DNA of 64,000 nt, taken from positions 105,600,001 through 105,664,000 of the forward strand of contig JAUMIR010000004.1 of assembly GCA_030847615.1 (NCBI GenBank), read 5' to 3'. The notes beneath the pieces are model-generated. The model did no database searches, had not been told where the DNA came from, and saw only the letters and a program-made list of their open reading frames with translations. The translations under genes were made by a program, and so were the position numbers. The stretch's first letter is position 1. Each line of letters starts with the position of its first letter. This stretch comes from Gambelia wislizenii (lineage: Eukaryota; Chordata; Lepidosauria; Squamata; Crotaphytidae). Positions 20,526-31,592 of this stretch are shown one piece after another.

Positions 20526-21077
20526 GGACTTTATCAGACCACCTTCCAGAAACGTTCTTTTGCTGGCATATTTTGAAACATTTTTATGCTGGCAAAAGAA
20601 CCCCCTTTCCCAGACCTACCTTGAGCAGAGTTAAAGAGGCAGCTCCAGCAGAAACGGAGCATGCATGGAGCTCCATCTTCTTCCTGGTTGGAGATCCTGC
20701 TGATTCTTGCAAGAAAACGCAAGCATGGCAAATTCAAAAAATAAAGCAAAATAAACATATGAAACGTTCACACAAGCACAGAAACACAGGGAGGTTCATA
20801 AAAAGATTGTCCTCTACCTGGCTGTCATGATCTCACCTAGAAGTGTTCAGTCATTGATGGTGTAATTACGAGAAAAAAATAATGTGAGATTTCAAACGCC
20901 GGCAATGCTGGCAAAAAAGCACCAGGGGAGATCAGTTGACAGCTTGGCCCATCAATAAAAACGAAGAGCTTTTTGACAGGACAAGATCACAAAAGGATGA
21001 CATCATATGATATGCACACCCTTGCATCTTTATTAGGTGTCACTATGATGCCATATTTGCCTGGTCTGATAAAGTCC
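20526..21077 (-). mobile_element. A-type MITE, 552 bp, reverse
   Basis: The ends are GGACTTTATCAGACC and GGTCTGATAAAGTCC, flanked by CTA at 20523-20525 and 21078-21080. The interior reads, on the minus strand, with the usual module order of the family. Confidence 0.85.
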
Positions 21078-21429
21078 CTAGAATGATGAGTGAAACCCAG
21101 ATCTTTATTTTATTATTTATTTCTTTGTTAACATCTTTGTAGCCATTAACAATGAATTACTTGGGCAGATTCTGGAAGCTGTAGTAAAAGTGGGAGTGAT
21201 GCTCCAGGCTCTGGCCCGCTTTTTAGTTCTTTTTTAAAATGCTTTTTTATTGTTGAATACAACAGTAAGAGGGGGAAAGTCATGCTGAGAGTACTTTTGG
21301 CATAAGAACTGAATATGTGCTGTAATGAAGGATTACATTTTAAAGGAAATTACTTAATATCAATGATGTATCGATGATGTAATATCAATGAAATATCTTG
21401 GACACACCATATGTTTATGCACATATTTA

Positions 21430-21661
21430 CAGTTGTCCCTCCATATCCACAGATTTGGTATCCGTGGATTTAAGTATTCACGGCTTGAACATATTCTTTA
21501 AAAAAAAAAAAAATCCAAAAAGCAAACCTTGATTTTGCCATCTTATATAAGGGACACCACTTTGCTATGCCATTGCATATAATGGGACTTGAGTATTCAC
21601 GGATTTTGGTATCCACAGGTGGTCCTGGAATCAAACCCCAGTGAATATGAAGGGACAACTG
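21430..21661 (-). mobile_element. Tigger-type MITE with intact TA duplication
   Basis: The ends CAGTTGTCCCTCCATATCC and GAATATGAAGGGACAACTG form an inverted repeat flanked by TA on both sides (21428-21429 and 21662-21663). GGTCCTGGAATCAAACCCC near the right end is the inverse of the GGTTCCAGGACC arm in other copies. Confidence 0.88.
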
Positions 21662-21663
21662 TA

Positions 21664-22046
21664 CAAACTAAAGCAACGCATAAACACTTAAACAAATCTA
21701 AAACCATGCAAACGAAATAGGACAGTTCATTAAAGAGTGTCCTGCAGATCATTTTCATGTTCTTACCTGAAAGTTTTGTCACTGGGAATGGGGGGGGGAC
21801 ACAGGGGAGAGGACCACCTATTCATGCTGTAATCTCACAATTACAGTGGGACATGTTTTTGTACACTCCTCAATACTGCAAAAATAATGATATTGAGAAC
21901 TATTGATGGCTTGTCCCATCAATTAAAAGGAATGGCAGATGGAGCACACAGTTACTACAGGAAGACAATGACATATGATAGCAGGAACCTGTTTTCACTA
22001 TCATGATGTCATAATTGTGCAATTACAGCCTTGTCTGATAAAGTCT
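21664..22046 (-). mobile_element. A2-type MITE, left part missing
   Basis: Words shared with 27635-28190 and 53153-53793 in the same order: AAACACTTAAACAAATC, GAGTGTCCTGCAGATCATTT, TGTAATCTCACAATTACAG, GATGGCTTGTCCCATCAATT, and the end TTGTCTGATAAAGTC. The left end is absent; a Tigger MITE abuts it. Confidence 0.65.
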
Positions 22047-22169
22047 TCAGCCACTGGGTGAGAATCTTCTTTCTCTTCTCCTGTGGCCTCCTAGCTGGAT
22101 AATGTGGTCTTGCCACTATTTTTTTTCTATCCAGGAAGCAAATCGCTAGCAGTTCCAACAGAAGCAGGA

Positions 22170-22715
22170 AATTAGGTGTGGATGCTTTAAGTAATGCTGC
22201 TACCTCCTTCAAAGAGGTGGAGGCCTCAGACTCTTGGAGAAATATCTACATTACAGCAATTCTGAAAGAGGGCACAGATGAGACAGACACAAGGAATTAC
22301 AACCCTGTTCCTTTACTAAACAACTTTTACAAGATATTTAAGATATACAAGTTTTGGCCAACAGACTGAGGAAACGTATCTTAGAGAATAGTCATGACGA
22401 TCAAAATGGATTCCTGCCAAAAAGACAATTAAGAAGCAATGTAAGGACTGTTACGAGTGATATTGAATACCTGGAATTCCATAATGAGAAAAAGGTAGCC
22501 CTAATCTTTTTAGATGCAGAGAATGCTTTTGACAACATTTCTTGGGACAATTTATTTCAAGTATGAGAGAGAATGGATTTTGGAGACAATTTTATCTGGA
22601 CTATAAAGACAATATCAAAACTCATTTCAGCTCAAAAAGCTCAGATTTTAATAAATTGTAATGTCTCAGCATTGACAGAGATACAAAAAGGAACTAGACA
22701 AGGACATTTTTACTA
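22170..22715 (+). pseudogene. L1-type LINE reverse transcriptase fragment
   Basis: In two frames the sequence reads ILKEGTDETDTRNYNPVPLL, then RLRKRILENSHDDQNGFLPK and VALIFLDAENAFDNISWDNL, then MDFGDNF and IQKGTRQG. This is the order of RT blocks of L1 ORF2: I-KEG-NYRPISLLN, then DQ-GF, the first catalytic Asp block F-DAEKAFD, and the GTRQG block. The sequence ends before the catalytic YADD block. A frame break near 22350 and a stop at 22564-22566 disable it. It is only a part of the RT domain and probably the relic of an old insertion. Confidence 0.75.
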
Positions 22716-23117
22716 ATCATTTTTCTCTTCTCATTACAGTTTTTGTGCAGTGAGGAGTCAGAGTTCTTTTGTGTTTTTGTTAGTTTTAGTTCATAATTAT
22801 TTTGGTTGTGTTTATGGTGTTCTGTGTAGGGTATTGTGAATTAGTTTCTGTGTTTTAAAATCTAATACACTTTTTAAAAAATAGGTGGCAGCCTCATCAT
22901 TGCCTGTCTTGATAAGGCTTCAGACATCTTCAGCTCCCTGTTGAAGCCGTTTTTGTTTTGTTTTGTTTTGTTTTTTAAAGTATATTCTCAGATTTTGTGA
23001 TCAACTGTAGGCTTCAGGCAAGACTCTTTCCAATCTCTACACTAGAATTTTCTGAAACTCCTGGAATGCTGATGAGTTTGAATTTTCAACAAAAAAAAAA
23101 GTAGTTCCACTGACAAA
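22716..23117. other. no gene recognised
   Basis: T-rich sequence including a GTTTT repeat near 22950-22971. No recognisable family. Confidence 0.35.
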
Positions 23118-23888
23118 GGACTTTATCAGATGGGGCTGAAATAGTGGAATTACAAGATAGTATCACAAATGGGTTCCCATTATCACATGACATGGTTGGC
23201 TTCCTGTGCTCCATGTGTGTTGCACCCGTTAATTAGGCATAACTTTTAATTGAAGGGCAAAGCCATCAATAGCCCTTAATATCGCTCTTTTTGTGTTATT
23301 GATAAGCAAGCAGTAATCATGTCCCGCTGTAATTGCACAGTTGCTGCGTGAATGGGTGGTCCTCTTCTCCCTCTCCCCTTTTTCTTTTCCCAATGAGAAC
23401 ACATAATTAAATTTCCGGGGGAGAAAGTGAAGAGGCCTACAGGACTCTCTTGTAATCAACTGTAGCCTTTTCTTGGTACCTTTTTATGTTTAAGTGTCTA
23501 TTTGTGAATTTCTTTGGTTATTAATTTGTTTTTAGTGTTTTAGAGTGAAGTAACATCTTCTTGCGAGATCAGCCGAAATCTTGCCCATGCAAAGTTGTGG
23601 AAGTAAGAGCATTTTTTTTCTTAAAGATGCATGTGCCAGCCAGCAGGAGACATTAATACTGTACAGTACTCTGTCATTAGAAGGCAGTGAAAAGACAAGT
23701 GCTACTATAGCGTGAGCTGAAATCCCATTCCTAAACTGCTAGTGGTGGTCATGCAAAAATTTTGTGGCAGTAGTATTGCATGATTATGGTGATGTACAAT
23801 AAATACTGTACTGTAATTATAACACTATATTTCAGCTTTACTCAATTGCAGAATTACAGCATTTTTAGACACTAGTCTGATAAAATCC
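23118..23888. mobile_element. A2-type MITE, 771 bp
   Basis: The ends are GGACTTTATCAGATG and AGTCTGATAAAATCC. The interior contains TCAATTAAAAG-like and TGTAATTGCACAGTTGC words and the CATGGGCAAGATTTC module of the A2 group on the minus strand. Flanking triplets AAA and ACA agree at two of three positions. Confidence 0.7.
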
Positions 23889-24045
23889 ACAGAATGGAAG
23901 TATCTGTCCATACTCTTCTCTGCTCCCTGAAAAAAGCTGCCATCTTCTGTGTTGGATTCACTTATGGACTCTGAGTCTAGCCTTGTTTAAAATCCTGTTT
24001 TATCGAGACAAATGTTTTTTTGGTTTTTTTTAATTATGGCTAATA

Positions 24046-24287
24046 CATGTTAGCCAGTGTGGTGTAATGATTTGAGCATTGGACTACAACTCTGAAGACC
24101 ACGGTTTGAATCCCCGTTTGGCCATGGAAAACCACTGGGTGACCTTGGGAAAGTCATATTCTCTCAGCCTTAGAGGAAGGCAAAGGCAAACTCCCTGTGA
24201 TCAAACCTTGCCTTAGGGTCACCTTAAGGTTGCCATCAGTCAGAAATTACTTCAAGCATACAGCAATTGCAACAACAAACCATGTTA
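24046..24287 (+). mobile_element. SINE1 copy with CATGTTA duplication
   Basis: Head GCCAGTGTGGTGTAATGATT, B box GGTTTGAATCC, middle GAGGAAGGCAAAGGCAAACT, tail AGTCAGAAATTACTTCAAGC with CAACAACAA. CATGTTA is found at 24046-24052 and 24281-24287. Confidence 0.85.
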
Positions 24288-24943
24288 CAAGTGAAATATC
24301 CTTTATTAGTGGCTTTTTCTGTGCTGCATCTGTAGTGTAGTTCTCTTCTCTGGCTCTTGTTTGTGTTCTTGCTCTGATTCTGTCTTCTGACTCATTCACA
24401 AAATCACAAACCCATAAGATCTGACTATCAATGTGGAAGTTTCAACAATACATATTTGAGTCTGACTAACATGCTGCTTGGATACTTTTCAATAGTTTCA
24501 TACTCTGTTCCAGTTTCTTCTGTACATCTGCCAGGTCTCCAGAACAATGGCTATTCTTTCAGAGAGCTCCCTTTCTTGCACTTTAAAGTGCAACTTCCCT
24601 AAACATGTATTCATGGCTAGGTTAAGCTCATATGGTTTAGCTTGTGCCATAATAAATGTATTAGTCTTTGAGTTACCACAAGGATCTCTATTGTTTCTGC
24701 TGCCACAGCCTAATTTAGATATCCATACGGGAAAACAGAGATGTTTTGTAGGGACATGACTATGAATTCTGTGTAGGAAACAATGTATTTATGGAGTGAT
24801 CTTGGTCTCTCAGTTTAGCCAGTTATTTTGCACATTTGTGCTTAACTGAATGTAGTTAAAATAATGAAGTCATCCATATTTATTAATATTATTAGCCCCA
24901 GATTATTACGATTAATAGCTCCAGATTGCTTATAAATGAATTT
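24288..24943. other. no feature recognised
   Basis: A 70-codon frame at 24547-24759 has no recognisable domain and no supporting signals; treated as chance. Confidence 0.35.
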
Positions 24944-25189
24944 GATGTCAGTGTGGTATAGTGGTTTGAGCATTGGACTACCACTCTGGAGACCAGGGTT
25001 GGAATCCCTGCTTGACCATGGAAAGCCACTTGGTGACCTTGAGCAAGTCACACTATCTCAGTCTCAGAGGAAGGCAAAGACAACCCCCCCCCCTGAACAA
25101 ATCTTGCCAAGAAAACCCTGTGAAGGGTTTGCCTTAGGGGCAGCATAAGTCAGAAATGACTTGAAGGAAGACAACAACAAAAAAACACA
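24944..25189 (+). mobile_element. SINE1 copy, full length
   Basis: Head GTCAGTGTGGTATAGTGGTT, B box GGGTTGGAATCC, middle TTGCCAAGAAAACCCTGTG, tail AGTCAGAAATGACTTGAAGG and CAACAACAA with an A-rich end. A Tigger MITE lies immediately downstream. Confidence 0.85.
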
Positions 25190-25191
25190 TA

Positions 25192-25402
25192 CAGTTGGCC
25201 CTCTGTGTTCACAGGTTCTGTATCCAACCACAGCTCAAAAATATTCAGAAAAAATCCAAAAAGCAAACTTTCCTGTTCACTATTTTATATAAGGGATGCC
25301 ATTTTGCTATGCTATTGCATATAATGGGACTTAAGTGTTCACAAATTTTGATATCCACAGGGGTCCTGGAACCAAACCCCAGCAGACACCAAGGGGCCAC
25401 TG
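25192..25402 (+). mobile_element. Tigger-type MITE with TA duplication
   Basis: The ends CAGTTGGCCCTCTGTGTTC and CCAAGGGGCCACTG are flanked by TA (25190-25191, 25403-25404). The interior TTATATAAGGGATGCCATTT and GGTCCTGGAACCAAACCCC are family blocks. Confidence 0.87.
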
Positions 25403-25537
25403 TATTCGAAATGAATTGTTGGCTTACTTGATTACCATATCACTATAGCATCTAGTATACTGTAGCATTTATAAATCATTTGTAAAACAAATAAAATGGA
25501 AATCATTGTCAGTATCTAAACAGAATAACGAATTCGA

Positions 25538-25925
25538 CTAGCTGTACCCATACGCTGTTAAAAAAACCTCCCCCCAAAATGCCCAGTAGACTTCACAACA
25601 ACCCTGTAAGTTAGGCTGGTGGATTTTTAAATTTTTCCTCCCCCTTCTCAGCATTCCACACTTTTCCCAGAATTGCTGAGGGTGACTTGCTCTGTTGCCC
25701 TGCTGCTGCCGCCACCAGATGACTGCCTGGGTCCTGTTGCCCACCACTGCCACCACTGCCAGTTGACTGTCTGGGTTCCAATCTGGGCCACAGATTGAGT
25801 AGCAGGAATGGATTATGAGGTGGAGAGGGAATTGGCATGTAGGCAGTGATTGGTTGGGTGTGTTTCCTGAGCAGCCAATCAGCACACTGGAAAGGCAACA
25901 TACCCAAGAGTTTTATATATATAGA
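25538..25925 (-). mobile_element. non-autonomous Helitron, 388 bp
   Basis: On the minus strand it begins TCTATATATATAAAACTC after an A and ends GGGTACAGCTAG before a T. These are Helitron features: 5' TC, 3' CTAG with a nearby decayed hairpin (AACAGCGTATGGG), insertion between A and T and no target duplication. The interior has a CCAATCAG word and GC-richer repeats of CACCACTGCC. Overlapping frames of 115 and 137 codons are chance. Confidence 0.65.
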
Positions 25926-27097
25926 TAGCTGAGGTTGCCACTTGGTCACACAGTATATATGGTAGCAGCTGTAATCCAGTGACAAAGCACTCAAGAATTT
26001 CCATAAAGAAGACACTAGGCTCAATCCTTGCCATCTCTATGAAGAACTAGGAGTTCCTGGACAACAATGGCCACTGGTATCCACCAGTCGCCCATAGCCT
26101 GGGGCCTTCCAAATGAGTCTTCCATCAAGTGGGAGTTCTAATCCAGCACATCTGTAGAGCATGATCTTATGGAAGCCAGGTTTCCACAGTATTAAATAAA
26201 TGGGTCAGATTCTGTATCAGGCCGATTCTTATGTTCTCAAATAAGTTGAGGCCAGCTATTATGTTCAAACATAGTAGTTGAACAAAACTGTTTCCTTACC
26301 TATATCACTCTTAATTTTGTCCCTCCTTCTGTCTGCCTTGTGTATTCAGTTGTCAGGTTGTATGTTTTCAGGTCAGGCCTCCTTTTTGCCTTTTTTAAAA
26401 AATATTTTTTGCATAGGGCTTGGGTGTGTGTGCTGTAGAAATGATGCTGATGTTCATGCCTAACCCTATAAGAAATGCATATGCAATAGAAGTCCATGCA
26501 GACATGAGTGATTTGTAAATCACCTCCTTGTTCTTTTCACCAATGTATAACTTTGAACAAAATCTGGTAGATAACATAACTAAGATCTAAGAAAATAACA
26601 TTTTTTTTTAATCTGCAGGAAAAAATAATGCAGGCAACAAATGTCAAAACTAAGTAACTCTCGCCTAATTTAAATGCATTGTCGCTTTATGCAACATATG
26701 TTCATTTTTTAAATACTTGCCTTGCCAGAAGCTAAGGAACCAGCCATAAAAATAAATTAAACCAGACAATGTCTGGTAAAGTTTAGGGGGTGGGGGAATG
26801 GCTTCAAGATGCATTGCTATAGTTAAGTCATCTCTGCTATATCCTATAAAGTGATATAGTTGTACTGAGATGATTAGGTTACTGCATACATGGCTAGATA
26901 CAAAGTAATAAGTATACTGCAAATCACTTTTGATTGTATAAGAGGACAAAGCTGGAAGGCACTTGTTTAATATCTCCACATTGGGAGTGGTTAGTATGGA
27001 TTAATTAGTACCTAATGGTGTGTGCAACTTCTTCACCATTTAGAACTGAGTTTTGGAAAATGGGGACACTAAATCACAATCATTACTGGAAATTGTA
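25926..27097. other. no gene recognised
   Basis: AT-rich sequence; the part 26100-26180 may be another decayed MITE. No coding region is supported. Confidence 0.35.
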
Positions 27098-27099
27098 TA

Positions 27100-27303
27100 C
27101 AGGTCAACCCCCATATCAGTGAGGTACACCTTCCAAGACCCCCTGTGGATACCTGAGACCTATTCATTTCAATGAGACCAACATCAGAAGTTGACCATAA
27201 AATCACATCGGAAGATCTAGAAATGCCTGGAGAGAAGATATTTCTGTGGATATGGATCAGTGAAACTATGGATACCAAACCTGTGGATATGGGGGTCGAC
27301 CTG
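27100..27303. mobile_element. Tigger-like MITE, second subfamily
   Basis: The ends CAGGTCAACCCCCATATC and GATATGGGGGTCGACCTG form a nearly perfect inverted repeat. TA precedes the left end (27098-27099). AAGACCCCCTGTGGATACC is the common Tigger arm. A decayed relative is at 39484-39626. Confidence 0.78.
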
Positions 27304-28192
27304 GATATCCTGTGAAGAACACTTCTCCCTGTAGATCTCAATCATTGCCTCAAAATGTGTGCAGAGTAATCTCCTCACCTCATTCAGGCTTAGAACACAT
27401 TTTCTTCACTTGATTACTCCTCAGTAATGTGAGTAGTGACAAATATAATAGTAAAATACAGAGATAATAAGGTCTTTGGAGAGGAATCTTTTGTTGCTAG
27501 GATGCAATGACATTTTGCTCCAATACCTGCACATTTATTATATTGCTGGTCACGAATTTGTAATGTTTTGAAAATATGGGATTGACTATAGGCAGAATAA
27601 AAAAAAATGAACCAAGGAAATATGAAGTGACTGAGGACATTATCAGACTAGTGTGTAAAAATGATGTAATTCCGCATGTGAGGATAGCAAAAACATAATG
27701 GCATTATTACACTTACTATCACACATCACTGTAGTCATGTGAAAGAACCACTATGGAATTATCACATGATGACCACTAGTGCTTTAAGAATGGGAGTTTA
27801 CTTCCATGATTTAGCATGGGCAAGATTTTGGCAGTTCTCATGAGAAGACACGAGCGCACTTAAAACTCCAAAAACATCTTAATTAACAAAGTAAATGAAC
27901 ACACAAGCACTGAAACTGACTTTAAAATGTTGAAATTAAACAGTTCATAAAAAGAGCATCCTGTGTTTCGTTTCTCACCTGGAAGTTTTCAAACTGAAAC
28001 CCGCCCATTCACACTATGATCTTGCGATTACAATGGGGACACGTTTCCACATGTTATCCTGTCAATTAAAAGTGACCCCTTATTTGCGGTTGGGGCACGG
28101 GGTAACTATGAGATGATGATGTCATGTGATAGCAGCACCCATTCACACTACTCAGGCATTGTAATCCTGCAATTTTTGCCTTGTCTGATTAG

Positions 28193-28750
28193 GGAGATTT
28201 TCAGACTACGGAGATTTTCAGACAGGCAAAAATCGCTCCTTGCCGCGCGAGCAGCCTCCCGAAACTGCTGCGCGGCAAGGGTCTTCTTCGGACGACGCTG
28301 TGCCTCTGGCGAAACCGTCCGTGTCACTTCCGTGAAGCTTGGGACGGCTCCGCGCAATATTTCAATCACGGAGGCTGCCCGTGCTTGAAATATGACGCGG
28401 AGCCGTCCCAAGCTTCACGGAAGTGACACGGACGGTTTCGCCAGAGGCACAGCGTCGTCCGAAGAAGACCCTTGCCGCGCAGCAGTTTCGGGAGGCTGCT
28501 CGCGCGGCAAGGAGCGATTTTTGCCTGTCTGAAAATCTCCTACATTGTTATAGTGTTACTATTCCACTTTAATGGCTCTGGCTGTCTCCTGTGGAATTCT
28601 GGAGTTTGTAGTTTAGTGAGGCCTAAGAGCTCTCTGGCTGAGAGTTATGAATGCCCCTCCCTAAACTGCAAATCCCAGGATTCAACAGGAGGCAGCCATA
28701 GCAAATAAAGTGGAATAATAACACTATAACAGTGTTGTCTGAAAATCTAG
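28193..28750. mobile_element. B'-type palindromic MITE, itself split by a GC-rich fold-back
   Basis: The left end GGAGATTTTCAGACTAC is at 28193-28209. The body resumes at 28541 with TACATTGTTATAGTG and TATTCCACTTTAATGGC, and ends ATAACACTATAACAGTG and GTCTGAAAATCT. Body arms are inverted: CAGGAGGCAGCCATAG against CTGGCTGTCTCCTG. A relative is at 38331-38819. Confidence 0.78.
28210..28540. mobile_element. B-type GC-rich fold-back MITE with perfect 145-bp arms
   Basis: 28210-28354 and 28396-28540 are exact inverted copies, checked base by base. The 41-bp centre is itself almost palindromic (ATATTTCAATCACGG against CCGTGCTTGAAATAT). The ends are GGAGATTTTCAGAC. TAC is duplicated at 28207-28209 and 28541-28543. 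The element is much richer in GC and CpG than its surroundings and has no coding capacity. Perfect arms suggest a recent insertion or arm-to-arm correction. Confidence 0.92.
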
Positions 28751-28825
28751 AAAGTCCTATATCTATGCAGAATGCATTTTCAGAATGTTTGTGCTTAAAT
28801 GCTTCCAGGGACCCTTTTTCATGAC

Positions 28826-29008
28826 ATGGTTACAGTTCTATATTGCACTTTAACTGTCATGGCAACATTCTGTGCGATCCTAGAATTTGCAGTTTAAGGG
28901 GGGTGTTTAGTATTTTCAGTGTGAGAGCTTCTCTACTGCCTCACCAAACTACAAACTCAGGATTCCAGAGGATGTTGCCATGGCAGTTAATGTGGAATAT
29001 ATCTCTAT
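28826..29008. mobile_element. F-type palindromic MITE, decayed
   Basis: CACTTTAACTGTCATGGCAA on the left and TTGCCATGGCAGTTAATGTG on the right are inverted copies. The middle holds a GTTTAAGGGG / CAAACTACAAACTC pair. The terminal sequences are lost. Confidence 0.6.
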
Positions 29009-30123
29009 AATTGTTTAGTAATGAAGGGCCCCAAGTCAGATTGCAGAGATATAGAGCACTGACAAGCTAGAGGTAAGATAAAGAAGGCTAGTGCTAAAGG
29101 CACATAGATAGATGTACAATTAAGATAGATAGAAGGCTATTGCAAAAGGCACATAGATGCACAAGGTGATCAAAAGAACTCCAAGGAGCTTGTTTTTACA
29201 AAGTACTTTCCAGTTTCCTTACTGAACAAGATTGCATTGCAAATCAAAATCATGATGCAGCAGGGTCTTATCTAATAACTAATATCTTATATAATAACAG
29301 GAGGCTCATAAAAATAATAAGACCAAATCATCAACCCTCTCCTGACCCATCTATATACATAAAGTAGAAACACTTTAATATAGATAGTTTCATCCTCAAG
29401 ATCCTAAGAACTTTATTTGAACTCTTGGCTGGAGCACTATTCACATACAGAATTAGAGAACATATTAAGATATGGAAGCTGACCTCATTTCTTCAGGAGA
29501 CCAGACCAAATTCACAGAACTCACCAAATTATAGGAGAAGCTTCTGTAAACATAATAGAAGGCTGTCAGATTTGGGACAAGTTAACAGAATTGGCTATTA
29601 TATTTAAATGCCATAATTTGAACATAGTGTTCAGTTTCTACTATTGGCCTCAAATTTCCCCTAAAGGCAGCTAAGCCATTCCTTCCCTTTCTCTATAAAT
29701 TTAATGCCACATTCTCCATGCTGGTATTTTGTGGAGGATGCATTGCTTATTTCAATTAGCAGTAAAAACAAGTGGGCAAAGTACTGTTTGCTCTGTCAAA
29801 CCACTCTGTGAAGAAACAATGGTGAGTCTTTATTTCTATGTTAGCTACATATGAACCCCAGCTTGCCAGATGGTGCTCAAGGTGCCTAACAGAAATTGCA
29901 CAATAAAATATTATACAAAAAAGATCAATAAAATACAAAGTATTGAAAAATAGAACAAAACAGATAAAGTATTTTATAACATCAATATAAAACAAATTAC
30001 AACACATTGGTATCTCAGTTTATGAGCCAAAATAATATTTCTATTTTATTCTGAAATATTATTTCCAGCATAGAAAACGCTATCTTCTGTGCAAAAAAAG
30101 CTACATATGAATTTCATACAGAA
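29009..30123. other. no gene; small tandem duplication at 29074-29164
   Basis: At 29074-29120 and 29121-29164 a unit with TAAGATA, AGAAGGCTA and AAAGGCACATAGAT is repeated head to tail with a few differences. The part 29820-29900 resembles the L2-like LINE end. Otherwise unremarkable AT-rich sequence. Confidence 0.5.
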
Positions 30124-30728
30124 TAAGGAGATTATCAGACGTGTTAAAAGTGGTGTTACACAAATGCCAGCAGATGGCAAAAGGGCTCCCTTTTCAGATG
30201 ATATCATTCCCCCCTCATTATACACCTGTTCTGCTGCCATTGTGCCAGCACTCCTTTTTATTGATGGGATAAGCTATCAATAGATCCCCCATTCCATTTC
30301 TGTCATGGATGTTCCTGCAAGCAAAAAGGTGCCCCGTTATGCTGGTGAGATCCCAGCATCAATGGGAGGGCCCTGCCAGAACACTCCCGGGTGAGATTGG
30401 GACATCCAGGTAAGTGACACTTTTTATGACCCTCCCTGGGTTACTTCTACCTTTTAAAGTGTGTTTTTGTGCGTGCTGTCATTTTTTTAATGTTCTTTTT
30501 ATTTTTATTTTTGAATTTCCCACGCGTGCGTCTTCTCATGAGAATTTCAATCCAGGAAGTGAATGGAGCTCCGTTAAAACTCCGTTCACTCCTGGGCTGC
30601 CGAAACAATGGGAGAGGAGGAAAATGCAGTGGGGAGGTTGGTTGTGGCATGACAGGGATGGGACAGGGGTGGGAGTGGAGACTGTGGAACAGGAACACTT
30701 TTTTTGTCACTGTCTGATGATCTCCTTA
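30124..30728 (+). mobile_element. B-type MITE, 599 bp
   Basis: The ends are GGAGATTATCAGACG and TGTCTGATGATCTCC (30127-30725), flanked by TAA on the left and TTA on the right. Interior modules: TTTTTATTGATGGGATAAGC, CATCAATGGGAGGG, AACACTCCCGGGTGAGATT, CCAGGTAAGTGACAC, GAATTTCCCACGCGTGCGTC and GAAGTGAATGGAGCTCC. A copy in the opposite orientation lies at 48117-48722. Confidence 0.85.
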
Positions 30729-31009
30729 GTCCCTAACTGAAAATTCTCATCACTCCAGGATCCTCTTTATCAGCATTTCAGTACACTTGAAAAATATGTT
30801 TTTCAAAAAATAAATAAATCATTTTTTAAAAAAAAAACATTCTTTCCATCCCTGCACATGCATTTATTCGTATTACTGGAGCTTGTAACACTAAGCTTGA
30901 AAATTAATTCATTTATGTCAGTCATTAGAAAGGGGGAGATTAATTTCCTTAAATCAGTGGTAATAGTTGGATAGTTCAATTCATTGCATTAGCATCAATT
31001 GATTTTTAC

Positions 31010-31592
31010 CAAGGACTTTATCAGATGCAGAAAATATGGCATCATAATGATGCCTAATGAACACAAAAGGGTGTGTGTACCAGATGATGTCGTTCTTTCA
31101 CAATAATATCTTGAACATAAGGCATTCTTTTTTATTGATGGACCAAGCCATCAGCAGATCAGCCATGGCATTTTTGTGCCGGTATAGAGAGCGTTTGAAA
31201 CTGTGCACCATTTTCCTCTTGTGATTACAGCATCAATGGGCAGAACACTTCTGGCTGAGATTGAGAAAGCCAGGTAGGGGACATCCTTTTTATGAACCTC
31301 TCCAATTTACTTGGGACTTCATGAGTGTGTTTCTGTGCTTGTGTGTACTTTTTGTGGAGGGGGGAGTCTGATGTATTTTTAAATTATCCCGTGCTTGCAT
31401 CTTCTCATGAGAACTGAAAAGATCACAAACATGGAAGTAAACAGAGCTTTGTTTGTGCTCTGGTAATGCTGGGACTGCCTTTTCATGCTAGTAAAGGAAG
31501 GTCAGATAAAAAGGGTTCTTTTGCCAGCAGAAAAACAGTTCAAATATGGTGGCAAAAGAACATTTGTAGAAGTTTGGCTGATAAAGTCCCAA
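31010..31592 (+). mobile_element. A-type MITE, 577 bp
   Basis: The ends are GGACTTTATCAGATG and GGCTGATAAAGTCC (31013-31589), flanked by CAA at 31010-31012 and 31590-31592. Family modules are in the usual order. Confidence 0.87.

Larger units (their letters stand above)
27635..28757 (-). mobile_element. A2-type MITE split by a B-type MITE
   Basis: The left end is GGACATTATCAGACTAGTG. The right end CTTGTCTGAT stops at about 28190 and its last bases AAAGTCC reappear at 28751-28757 after the insertion. The interior shares CTTTAAGAATGGGAGTTT, AGCATGGGCAAGATTTT and TCAATTAAAAGTGAC with 53153-53793. Confidence 0.75.

Noticed and set aside
25611..26024. 137-codon frame on the minus strand
   Set aside because: It crosses the Helitron boundary and contains repeat-derived Gly/Gln runs; no domain.
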